Part shown: positions 50,767-61,600 of the stretch, one piece after another | How the letters are laid out: every line of letters begins with the position of its first letter | Position numbering within the stretch: position 1 is the first letter of the stretch | From: M3007 sp964646615 | Lineage (GTDB): Bacteria; Bacteroidota; Bacteroidia; Chitinophagales; Saprospiraceae | NCBI GenBank assembly: GCA_964646615.1 | Contig: CAZYEV010000083.1 | Span: 1-64,000 of the forward strand | DNA: 64,000 bases | Direction: 5' to 3' | Position numbers and translations under genes: made by a program | The notes under the pieces: generated by a model | What the model was told of the DNA's origin: nothing | What the model saw: only the letters and a program-made list of their open reading frames with translations | Database searches by the model: none

Positions 50767-53700
50767 TTAGCGGTGTATCTGGATGAAGCCTTTGCGTACC
50801 ATTTCGTCTGGGCTGGGCCGGAAGATGTAGTAATAGACGCCATCGGGCAGGTCTTTGCCGTTTTGGCCGTTGAGGGTGCCGTTCCAGGTGTTGTCGTAGG
50901 GAGAGGCCTCAAAGACCTTGTCGCCCCACTGGTTGTAGATGATGATGGTGTTGTTCGGATAGGCCCCGGAGGCGATGCACGGAATTCGGAAATAGTCGTT
51001 GACGCCATCGCCGTTGGGCGAGAAGATGTTCGGAATGGTGGAGCAGTCCGTTTCTTCCAAGCGAATGATGACCGGCTGAATGGTGTCGCACAGGTTGGGA
51101 CAAACGGAGGAGCACAGCTTGTACAGGAACGACACCGGGCGGAAGTTGGGTGGTACCTGATAGCGGAAGACTCCGTTGCCCAGATACGTCAGCCCCTCAG
51201 GAAGGGTTCCTAATGGTTCAACGGTGAAGGCGCTGTCAGGGAAGACGAAGTCGTTCATGACCACGCTAAAGGTGTCCACTGCAGCGCCTAACGGAATACG
51301 AACGGTGTCGGGGTTGGCTTTGACCTCTGCGAGCCTGACCGAGACAGAGGCAGGCGCCGATGCGCATCCGTTGATAGTGGCCGTTACAGTGTAAGTACCG
51401 GCGTCATTGAGCTGAACGTTAGGGATGGATACGACCGGCCCCGTACCCGGCAGCGTTTGTTGGCCCGGATTTCTCCAGGTGTACGTGGCGTTGGGGACAG
51501 GAGCGGCTATAAGCATGACCGTCTCGCCCGGGCAGGCGATGTCCGGGTCTACGTCCACGGTCAGCGGCTCCAGCCCTACTACGGCAATGCTGACCGAGCA
51601 AAGCGCTGAATTACCACTGTCATCTGTGGCTGTGAAGGCCAGCATCGTTGCTCCCGTATTAAACACGCCACCCGGGGCAGGCCCTTGGGTTTGCGCCACG
51701 ACAGGTACATCACAGTTGTCCGAAGCGTTGGGCTGGACAAAGGTCAATTGCACCTCCTGGCAATTGCCCACCGTGTCCACCTGGGTGATGAAGCCACCCC
51801 CATTGCCTGAGAGAACTTCGCCGCCGACATGCACGACAATAGGCGCTGTGGGGCAGTCAGCAAATACCGGTTTTACCGTATCCTGCACCGTAATGCTCAG
51901 CGCTTTCTTTACTAAAGTGTCGCCTTTTACCTGGTCAATCAGGTAGTAGGTGATGATCGTTGTGCCCTGTGGGAAGGTATCGCCCGGCAGCAAGTTGGGT
52001 TCAAAGACGATAGTGTCCGGGTTGCAGGCCTTGCCGTTCGAGACCGGCAGCGTCCAGCTCACCGGCTGCGGGCAGCCATAGACCGTAATGTCGGGTGGGA
52101 AATTGGCAAATGCCGGCGGAATGATGAGCACGTCTAACGTGATGGTAAACGCGCACGTATCGGCATTGCCCGAGGCATCCACCGCCTGAATGAGCACGTT
52201 GGTTACCTGAGCAAAGATAGTATCGGTGGGCAGGTGTGAAGCAATAATGGTATCTAGTTGACAGTTGTCGGTAGCCGTCGGAAAATCCCAGGGCACTACA
52301 TTGCCGCAGGGGCTGGCATCGGCAACCGTGATGTTGGGAGGACAGGAGCTAAAAGCAGGCGGTACAATATCGAGCACGGAAATGGTGAAGGCGCAGGTAG
52401 CTGAGTTCCCCGAATTATCCGTTGCTACATACACAATCGGATGCTTACCTGTGAAGAATATCCCAGGTGATTGCGGGCCATTCAGCGTAGGCTGACCGCA
52501 ATTGTCCGTCGCCGTTGGAGGCACCCAGGAGACCGTCGCAGAGCAGGCGTTCACCGGCAGAAGGATGGTTGTGTCGCTCGGGCACTTGCTGATGATCGGT
52601 GCCAGGGTATCTTTCACCACCACAGCAAAGGAGCATACGGCGGAGTTTCCGCCGGCATCCGTACCGATGATGTTTACCGGGTGTGTTCCTATCGGGAAGA
52701 AGTCGAACGTATAGTTGGGCGGATCTACGGCTACGGTAGTGCTGCAGTCATCGGTGAACGTTACACTGCCCCAGGTAGCCGTCGCTCCGCAGGAGTCCGC
52801 TGCGGCGGACAGCGCAATCGTGTCGGTGGGGCAGCCGCTTACAGCAGGCGGCGCAGCATCCGTAACGGTGATAAGGAACTGGCAACTGGCCGCATTGCCG
52901 GCGTTGTCGAACGCCGTTACGGTTACGGTTGTTACACCGACGAACAGGGTGTCTCCCGGCGCAGGGCTGCTCGTAACGCTCGGGTTGTTGTCGCACAGGT
53001 CCTGGGCCGGCGGCAGGTTGAAGCTGGCCACCGTGCTGCAGCCCGCCTGGCCCGTACTGTCGGGCACAGTCTGAAACGTGAGGTTGGGTGGGCAGGTTAC
53101 TTGTGGCGGCGTGGCGTCGAGCACGGTAACCGTAAATGAGCACTCGCTGGTATCGGGCGCTGTGCCGGCCTTAAACGTAACCGTGTGCGTCCCTAACGGG
53201 AATGCTGTGCCCGAAGTATCTGAAGCCGTTACCGTTACCGGTGTGCCGTCGCAAGGGTTGATGGCTTGGGGGGTATTCCAAAAAGCTTGTGCTGTACAAG
53301 TCGTGGCATTTGGGCCGGTACTGACCGTCAGGTTGACCGGGCAGTTGCTCAGCTGCGGCGCCGTGGAGCCTGCGATGACGACAGTGATCGAGCACGTAGC
53401 CGTGTTGCCGGCATTGTCCGTTGCCGTAAAGACCACCACATTAGGCCCGGGCAGGTACGTGCTGTCTTGTTTGCTCGACACCACACTGTTGATGCCGCTG
53501 CAGGCATCCGAAGCACTGGGTGGATCGAGCAAAAACGTCTTGGTGCACACACCACTATCCGGCGAAAAAGTGAGCTGAGCCGGGCACACCAAAATCGGCG
53601 GCGACAGGTCAGCAATCGAGAACAGCCCCGGCACTAACGATACCGGGATGAGTTGGAAGCTGGTGTTGACGGCATTGATGGTGCCCGTAAAGTTGAGCGG

Positions 53701-55503
53701 GCTGCTGCCCAGGGTTTTTACTTTAAAAAAGAGGGTAAACAGCACCTCATTGTCCGGAATGCTCGGGTAGCCGCTGGCATTGCCGGCAAAGAATTTGAGG
53801 GTGTTTCCGTTTATAGCAGACGTGAAACCGAAGAAATTGGTCGGATTAAAATTGAAGCCCGGACGCAGATTGCCCACTGAGTCGAATTGGATGCGAGCAC
53901 TGTCCCAGGTAATGTCGAATTGCAGGCCGGTGATGTTCACGAAGTCGCGCACGCGCACGTCAATGGCAAAATGAGCGGCGCTGTCCTGGCAGTCAATGGC
54001 CACTGTGTCGAGGAGGAGCGTCAGGGGCGTGCCGGCATCCACCAGCACGGTAAACGAGCAGGTGCTAGTGTTACCTGCACCATCGGTGGCCGTGTAGGTA
54101 ACCACGGTGGTGCCGGCATTGTAGGTGCCGTTGGCCGGGCCGTTGCCGCTACCGGGTGTGGTGCCGGTGCGCGTGTAGGTAACCTGTACGGGTGCCGTGC
54201 AATTGTCTGTCAGCGTCGTGGGCGCCAGGTTATTGAAGGTATGCGTGATGTTGCCGGGCGGTGTCGAAATGGAAACATTGGCCGGGCACACCAAAGTGGG
54301 CGGAATGTTGTCGTTGATGGTTACAGAGCCTTGAATGGTCAGGAAGCCCGTTTCTTCCGGCGGGAAGCCGAAGAAGGCTGTCTGGGCGGTCGGAGTATCT
54401 CCAAATGTGATGGGTGAGACGCCGTTGCTCGGTGCCACTACGGTGAATTGCAGCGAGAACATGATCGTTCCGTCAGGCAGTGTGAGGCCGCCGGGCAGCG
54501 GGCTGGTCCAGGCAAAGCCGAGAAAGCCGCTGTTCACCTGCGAAAACCCGAAGTTGCTCGGGTTGAGCGCCATAGACGGGTGCGCATTGCTGATAGTATC
54601 CAGCTTCAAGATACTGGTATTCCATCCTAAAGAGAACTGCAGACCGGTGATAGAGTCGAAGTTCAGCACCGAGATGTTGACGGTTACCGTCTGGCCACAG
54701 TTGGTAGTGTGGTTGGAAGCGACCAGCGTCAGCGAGTCGCCGGGTGTCAGGTTGATGGTGATGGAAAAGGTACACGTGGCTGTGTTGCCGCCCACGTCCT
54801 TGGCGATGTAGGTAACAATGGATTGGCCGATGTTGAACACATCGCCACTGGCGTCGGGGTCGTTCGGGTGATTGCCCACCGTGGCGCCGGTGCTCGACCA
54901 GCCAATGCTTTCTAACGAACAGTTGTCGAAGAGCGAGTCAATGCCGATATTATTGACCGGGATAGGCCCAAAAGCCTCCAGCGTCAGGCTGGTCGGGCAT
55001 GCGATGAAGGGTGGCTGGTTGTCCAATGGCGTAACCTTGCCGGCAGTGGTGCTGACCGGTACTTCATCGAATTTCGCATTGAAGGCGACAATGTCGGTGG
55101 GCATTTTAATAAAAGGCGTGGTCGTGGCTGGCCCGGCCAGGCGCACAAATGCTACCGAAAACAGCACCGTGCTGTCGGGTAGCGACAGGCTGCCCAGCGT
55201 CGTCCAGGAGAACGTGATTCTCCCTTGTGGGCGGAAGGTAACCGTATCCAGCCCTGCCCCACTGAACGCTGCGTTGAAGTCTCGAATGTGGATGTACTGC
55301 AGGTAGGTAGGTGTCCAGGAAAAGGTAAACTGAAGCCCGGAGATGCTGTCGAAGTCGGACAGGCGGATGGGCATCAGGAAGGTGTCGGTGTTGTGGCAAG
55401 GTACCGGGATGGAGTCTGCCGTCAGGCGGATGCCTTGCCCGCTTAACACTGTCGGAGTCAGGGAAATCGCGAAGAGAAACGCGAGGAGTAAGGAGTGTCT
55501 CAT
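50767..55503 (-). CDS. Giant HYR/cohesin surface protein with T9SS type B sorting domain
   Basis: The protein has 1,578 residues from ATG 55503, with a signal peptide ending 'VLSGQ'. Three cohesin-like modules begin near residues 25, 253 and 488 ('LSDFDSISGLQFTFSW', 'LNFDSITGLQFSLGW', 'RDFVNITGLQFDITW'). About ten HYR modules are interspersed, each starting like 'PPTLVCPANVSI' and ending near 'DNAGNTATCSI'. An Ig-like module near 1330-1415 precedes the type B sorting domain ('NIFSPNGDGVNDYFRIP', 'YNQWGDKVFEASPYDNTWNG', 'LPDGVYYYIFRP'). It is probably a filamentous surface adhesin exported with the help of the adjacent PorP/SprF protein. Confidence 0.92.
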   Translation of the reverse strand: MRHSLLLAFLFAISLTPTVLSGQGIRLTADSIPVPCHNTDTFLMPIRLSDFDSISGLQFTFSWTPTYLQYIHIRDFNAAFSGAGLDTVTFRPQGRITFSWTTLGSLSLPDSTVLFSVAFVRLAGPATTTPFIKMPTDIVAFNAKFDEVPVSTTAGKVTPLDNQPPFIACPTSLTLEAFGPIPVNNIGIDSLFDNCSLESIGWSSTGATVGNHPNDPDASGDVFNIGQSIVTYIAKDVGGNTATCTFSITINLTPGDSLTLVASNHTTNCGQTVTVNISVLNFDSITGLQFSLGWNTSILKLDTISNAHPSMALNPSNFGFSQVNSGFLGFAWTSPLPGGLTLPDGTIMFSLQFTVVAPSNGVSPITFGDTPTAQTAFFGFPPEETGFLTIQGSVTINDNIPPTLVCPANVSISTPPGNITHTFNNLAPTTLTDNCTAPVQVTYTRTGTTPGSGNGPANGTYNAGTTVVTYTATDGAGNTSTCSFTVLVDAGTPLTLLLDTVAIDCQDSAAHFAIDVRVRDFVNITGLQFDITWDSARIQFDSVGNLRPGFNFNPTNFFGFTSAINGNTLKFFAGNASGYPSIPDNEVLFTLFFKVKTLGSSPLNFTGTINAVNTSFQLIPVSLVPGLFSIADLSPPILVCPAQLTFSPDSGVCTKTFLLDPPSASDACSGINSVVSSKQDSTYLPGPNVVVFTATDNAGNTATCSITVVIAGSTAPQLSNCPVNLTVSTGPNATTCTAQAFWNTPQAINPCDGTPVTVTASDTSGTAFPLGTHTVTFKAGTAPDTSECSFTVTVLDATPPQVTCPPNLTFQTVPDSTGQAGCSTVASFNLPPAQDLCDNNPSVTSSPAPGDTLFVGVTTVTVTAFDNAGNAASCQFLITVTDAAPPAVSGCPTDTIALSAAADSCGATATWGSVTFTDDCSTTVAVDPPNYTFDFFPIGTHPVNIIGTDAGGNSAVCSFAVVVKDTLAPIISKCPSDTTILLPVNACSATVSWVPPTATDNCGQPTLNGPQSPGIFFTGKHPIVYVATDNSGNSATCAFTISVLDIVPPAFSSCPPNITVADASPCGNVVPWDFPTATDNCQLDTIIASHLPTDTIFAQVTNVLIQAVDASGNADTCAFTITLDVLIIPPAFANFPPDITVYGCPQPVSWTLPVSNGKACNPDTIVFEPNLLPGDTFPQGTTIITYYLIDQVKGDTLVKKALSITVQDTVKPVFADCPTAPIVVHVGGEVLSGNGGGFITQVDTVGNCQEVQLTFVQPNASDNCDVPVVAQTQGPAPGGVFNTGATMLAFTATDDSGNSALCSVSIAVVGLEPLTVDVDPDIACPGETVMLIAAPVPNATYTWRNPGQQTLPGTGPVVSIPNVQLNDAGTYTVTATINGCASAPASVSVRLAEVKANPDTVRIPLGAAVDTFSVVMNDFVFPDSAFTVEPLGTLPEGLTYLGNGVFRYQVPPNFRPVSFLYKLCSSVCPNLCDTIQPVIIRLEETDCSTIPNIFSPNGDGVNDYFRIPCIASGAYPNNTIIIYNQWGDKVFEASPYDNTWNGTLNGQNGKDLPDGVYYYIFRPSPDEMVRKGFIQIHR

Positions 55504-55576
55504 GGATGTGTCTGGCATGAGTTTGAGTAACCCGGCTTAAGGTTGGGTGTGAAGGCGCGCTCATTTAGTTGGGGTG

Positions 55577-55613
55577 AAAGGTAGGGCGCCTTTTTGCGAC
55601 GCCCTACCTTTTT
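55577..55613 (-). terminator. Hairpin between the two giant genes
   Basis: AAAGGTAGGGCG (55577-55588) and CGCCCTACCTTT (55600-55611) form a perfect 12-pair stem with an 11-base loop, 12 bases after the stop codon of the upstream giant gene. A T-rich tail is present on the plus side and only a short TTTC on the minus side. Termination or partial read-through control is likely, but the direction is uncertain. Confidence 0.6.
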
Positions 55614-55623
55614 ATCCCGGAGT

Positions 55624-58600
55624 TTACTCCAGCAAGAGCATTTTCTTGCTGTCGCGGTGTGTTGCGGTACGCAGTTCGTACCAGTAGATGCCCGGAGCGC
55701 CGATGTCGCTCTTTTGCAGCCAGACAGCGTTGTGGCCGGCAGCAAACTGGCCCGTAACCGTTTTGACTAAGCGGCCCTCAGCAGAGAAGATACGCAGCTC
55801 GGCGCGTTCGGCCTGCGGCAGGCGAAAGTGGATGACCGTCTGCTCGCGGAACGGGTTGGGCTGGTTCTGGTAGAGGGCAAACGTTTCCGTCGTCGTCGGG
55901 TCGGCAGCGCTGGTCGTTTTGGCAAAGTCAAAGGCTATCGGAATCACGTTGCCGGCTTCGTCCAGGGCTTCGGCGGCCGTGATGTACGACGACGGGCGCA
56001 GCACGTTGGACAGCGCCGCGCGGTCTTCGCGTACGCGGAACGTCAGCGTGAACAGCGTTTCGTTGTCTGCTAAGGTCAGCGGCGTCGGGCCCACCCACAG
56101 GTGCGTCAGGTAGCCCTCCTGGAGGAAGGCCGTGCCGAAGTTACCCGTGTTCAGGCCGGGCAGGACGCCGGGCTGGATGTCAGCGAGTTCGAGTGCTGCC
56201 GGGTCGAAGGCCAGCGTCAGCTGGTATGCCTGGCGCTCGATGAAGTCTTTGGCGCGGAACGGCACCGAAACCACCTCGCCGGCGCGCAGCGTGCGGTCTT
56301 CTAAGCGGAAGAAGAACGTCTCGCTGTGGCGATCCTGCGTCGGGCTTTGCACGTTATTCACCGGAGCATTGCCCGTAACGTCGCCCATGCGCACGGCTAC
56401 GAAGTTGTCGTTCAGGACGCTCGCTGCCAGCGCCGTATGCGAGATGCTCTGCGGGAACGGCGGCGTGAGCGGATTGGGCGACGGGAACGTATAGCTGGCC
56501 GGCACAAACTTCCAATCTGGCGCGCCGTTGGAGTAGTGCTGCACAGTGCCCAGGATGAGCTGTTGCACCAGCAGGTAGTCCACGATGTCCACCGTGCCGT
56601 TGTTGTTGATGTCGCCGGCAACCCACTGGTACGGGTTGGTCAGCAGCAGCACAGAGGCGGCGTGGTTCTGGATGGCCAGCAGGTCGCCCACGTTGATGCC
56701 AGCGCTAAAGTTGCTCGTTACGGACTTGCTCGGCGTTACCGTGGTGTTGGCGCCAAACGGCACGTTGAACGAGTACGTACCCGGTGTGCCGGTGGTTTGA
56801 TTGGCAGAGACGGTACCCGTCAGGGCTACGTTTACGCCCGGTACCGGGATGCCGCCGCCCCACCAGGTTTTGAGGTCGCCGGCCACTTGCAGGTCGGGCG
56901 AAGCTGCGCTGTCAATCTTCACCAGACCGGGCACTAAGCTGGCCTGGACGGAAACTGGGAAGCTCGACGAGTCTTTCTGGAAGCTGATGATGGTGGGCGA
57001 GTTCACAAAGTTGAGCGGGCTGGTAGAGCCGACCGGAGCCATGCCCAGCTGCACGTTGATGTTGAAGATGACCGTGCCGTTCGGTACGCTCACCGGCGTG
57101 CCCGGGCTGGTCCAGAACACCGTCAGGAAGTTGCCCACTACGTTCAGGTTGAGTGTGCCGGGCAGCGCACCTGTGGCTGTAGCGCCGGTGATGTTACCCA
57201 CTAAATTATTGGCCACCTGCATGCTGAACGACATGCCGAGCATGCTCTGGAACTGATCCACCGTTACCGGTATCTGGATGGTGTTGCCCTGCTTGCCACC
57301 GCCCATGCCTGCGGTTACCGTGAGGCTTGGCCCAGGCTGTATAGTTACCGAGTCGGTGTGTACGCAGCCTGAGTTCAGGTCGGTCGCCGTTACATAGTAA
57401 ATGCCAGGCGGCAGGCCAGTAATCGTAGCCGTCGAATCGCCTGTGCTCCACACGTACTGGAAGTTGCCCGAGCCGCCAGTGGCCACGGCTGTAGCAGTGC
57501 CGTTGTTGGCGCCCAGGAACGTCTCGTTGGTACCGCTTACGGCCAGCGTGAAGCCTACGCCGCTGCCCAGCGATACCTGTACGTTCACCGTGCAAATGTT
57601 GGAATTGCCGGAGTTGTCCACTACGGTCAGCGTTACCGAGTTGGCGCCTAAGTTCGTGCAGTCGAACGTCGTTTTGCTCAGGAACATCGTGTCAATGCCG
57701 CAGTTGTCGGTGCTGCCCAGGTCAATGTCTTGCGGCTTGAGCGTAGCCGTGCCGTTGGAGCCAAGCGAAACGACCACGTTGTTGTTGCAGATGACCGTGG
57801 GCTTGCTGTCGTCAATGACGATGAGAAGCACGGAGTCTTTGCCCTGATTGCCGCACGGGTCAGTGGCCGTGAAAACGATCTTGTACGTGCCCGCCTCGTA
57901 GTCGCCGCTGGCGTTAGTCGTGCCATTGCCGTGCGGGGCGTTGTTGGTGATGGTCATTTCCGCCACGGGTGCGCAGTCCACCAAGAAGGACGTGATATCC
58001 AGCGTTACTGGGATGAGGCATCCGTTGGTGTTGATAAAGTTGGATGACTTCACCGTGATGGTATCCGGCAGCCCTGGGAACTTAGGCGGCGTGTTGTCTA
58101 TCACCGTGATGGTGTTGGTGTGCGTTGTGGTGTTTCCGCAATCATCCACAGCTGTGCGCTTGCGCTGGATGGTGTAGCTGTACTTGCCGCACGGGCCAGA
58201 CGCTTTAGCAATCGTGTCTTGCACAAACGTTACGCTCACGAAGGCGCTGCAGTTGTCGCTGGCCGTTACCACAGCGGGCGGAGCCAGGGTTTGCTCGCAG
58301 GAAATCGTGATATTGGGCGTGTATTGCGACAAAATGGGCGCCACCGTGTCAATGACGGAGAATATCTGCACGCAAGTAGCCGAATTGTTCGCCAGGTCGG
58401 TTACCTTCCAGATGCGTTTGATCAAATAGCAGGCAATATTGGTCGTATCCGTGTTCGGCTCTTGCACATCGTTGTACGAAATGGTCAGGTTACTCGGGCA
58501 GTTGTCGTCCACTAAGATGGTGCCGTGAACGCTGGGCAACAGGCTGTCGGTGCACACGACGGTTTTGTTACTCGGGCAGAGCGTAATCGTCGGGTTGACG

Positions 58601-61600
58601 TTTTCCTGAATGACGATGTACGTTTCGCACATGGATATGTTGCCCGCCGGGTCGGTTACATAGAGCTTCACCGGATGCTGCGTAACGCCGTCCGCGTCGG
58701 CGCAGTCGTAGGTGAGCGTGTTGCTCGGCGTTTGCAGAGGCAACTTGTCTAAGCGCTGAATTTTCAGGTCGAGCAGCCCCGGGCAGTTATCGTAGCTGTT
58801 GTTGTTGAATTGCGCCGTCGTAACGACCACAAAGCCCGAGGGCTGCAGGCTGGCGCTCACACCGTTGATGCACACGGCCGTGGGTGATGTGCCGTCCTTG
58901 ACAATGACCACCACCGTTTTCGTTTGCGAGTTGCCCGTTACGTCGGTAGCCGTGAAGGTAACGATATGCGTGCCTACTGTGAAGAGAGCACTCAGGTTGC
59001 CGCCCTGCAGCGGTGCTACGTTGTTTGTTACCGTCAGGTCGGCGCCGGTAGCGCAGTCGGATACGAAGGGCAAGATGTTGATTTTCACGGTGTCGTCGCA
59101 GGTGGTGCGGCTCGGCCCTGTGATAACCGTAACGGTATCGGGCGCTCCGGTGAACTGCGGCTTTTTCGTGTCCTTGACGGTGATGGTCTGGCTTACGGTT
59201 ACGGAGTTGCCCGAGCCATCCGCCGTTGTCCAGGTGCGCGTGATGGTGTAGTTGTACTTCTGGAAGCCCGAAGGTGTCTGCGTCGAAGTTTGCGTCGCCG
59301 TTACCGGATAGGTGCCGGCGCAGTTGTCGGAGGCGATCAGCTGTGGCGGTGCCGGGATGGTGTCGCAGGCCTCGATAGTAACGTTGGCCGGCACGCCGCT
59401 GATGACTGGCGGCGTTACGTCGCGCACGGTAACGGTTGTGGTGCAGGTCGCCGGGTTGCTCTTGTGGTCGCGCACGGTGAGCGTTACAGTAGTGGTACCT
59501 AAGTGCGAGCAGTTGACCGTGTCGGGCGAGACGCTAAAGGTCAGCGGGCCGCAGTTGTTGGGATCAAAGCTGCCGTTGTTGAGCATGGAGGCGCTGATGG
59601 GCGCTTTGCCGGTGGTCGGGTGCAGGTCCACCGTCAGGTTAGACACGCAGATAGCCACGGGCGGGAACACGTCGTTGAGCACCGTGATGTTCTGCGGTTG
59701 CGTGCTGATGTTGCCGTTGCCGTCATTATAGACCCACGTGATGACGTAGTTGCCCGGGTTGAGCTGGTACGACGGCGGGTTGGTGTTGAGGAACGTACCT
59801 ACCGGCGTCGAGGGCGTACCGTAGATGGTGTCGGCCGAAGGGTTGCACGGGTCGAGCGCCTTAGGCGCAAACACAATCAGCGTGCCGCAGGAGTCAATCA
59901 GTGCAGGCAAAGTGGCCACTACGGGTATGGGTGCCTGGCCGTCCTGAAGCGTTACCGTAAACGAGCACGTCGAGGTATTGTAGCCGTCGTTACCCGTAAT
60001 CGTGATGTTGAACTGATTGCCGGCAGCCGGCGGGTTGGGTGCAAAGATGGTGCCCAAAGTCGTGCCCGGAGGTATGCTCTGCGTAAGGATCACGTTGCTG
60101 GGGCAGTTGTCCGATACCGACACTAAGTTGGTATAATTTGGAATGGCTGCCGACGGGCAGGTAGCAACCAGGTTCTGATTGGGCGGACAGGTCAATGCAG
60201 GCGCTTGCGTGTCCTGAATGTGCACCGTGAAGGAACACGTATTCTTGTTGCCGTTGGCATCCGTAGCCGTATAGCTGACCGTCGTGATGCCTACCGGAAA
60301 CTGCGCCGATGGGAAGATCTGGAAGCTCAGGAAAGCGTTGTAATTGAACGGATTGGTCAGGTTAATGGCCGACTGCACCGTCGGGTTGCTGATGCTTTCC
60401 GTTACAGTGAAGCCTAAGCAGTCATCCACACTACCGAAAAAGAAATTGGGTCGCACCCACGTGAACAAGTTCGAGCAGGCGCCCGTGATGTTGGGCAACA
60501 CGTAGGTTTTACCGCACAGCGTGTCGTAGCCGTTCGTGAATACAGGCGCCTGGGTGTCGGTAACCACCACCAATACCGTCGCAGAGGCCGTGTTGTTACA
60601 CTCGTCGGTTACAGTCCAGGTAACCACCGTGTTGCCGATAGGCCAATGCCCCGAGGGAATGACGGCGCCTGGCGTAGGAATGACGACGTCCACATATCCA
60701 TAGTCGGGCGTCGGGTAATCAATCGTGTACTTGATATCCAGCGTGCCAAATGCAGTGCAGTTATCCGAAACGCTGTCTTGCGTCAGTTGCAGCGTCAGCG
60801 GTGCATCGCAGAAATTGGGATCATCGGTTTCGATGTGAATGACGCTCTGGATGTTGAAGATTGGCTTTTTCGCATCCTTGACGACGATGGTATGCGAAGT
60901 CGTATTTGTGTTGCCAGAGGCATCGCTCACCTGCCACGTCCGGGTAATGGTATAGGCATTGGCGCAGCCACCCGGTGTTATTACGTCGGTCGGCGGTGCC
61001 AGCGTGGGCGAGGGATCGCAATTGTCGGCAATGCCCGTGGGCGTACCCGTGTTGGCAGGAGCAGTGGACTCGTCGCATTCAATCGTTACGTTGGCCGGGG
61101 CGGTGATGGTCGGCGGCGTAACGTCGCGCACCAGCGATATTTGGGTGCACGTGGCGGTATTGCCGGCCACATCCGTTACGTGCAGCGTCAGCAGGCGGTT
61201 GCCCAGGTACGCGCAGGTGAAGTTGAACGACGGCGCAAACGGCCCGTTATCCACCGAGATAGCGTAGCTGAGGTTGCACAGCGGAGCTGTGTTGTCTGTG
61301 CTGGCGTTGTTGACCGTTGTCGCTGCCAGGGTGAAATTGCCCGTAGTATCCAGGTCAATCAGTGCAATCGTATTGCAGCTGGCCACCGGCTTGATGGTGT
61401 CGGCCACCGTTACCGTGGCCACGCAGGTGGCGGTGTTGCCCGAGCCGTCGGTGATTTGCAGCGTGTAGCTGTTCGGGCCCAAGTCTTCGCAATCGTAGGT
61501 TGCCGTCGGGGAGGTGAAGCTGAAGAAGCAGTTATCCGTGCTGAGGTTATTGACCTGGCTGGGATTGACCGTAACCACACCGAAGTTGTTCAGGTAAACA

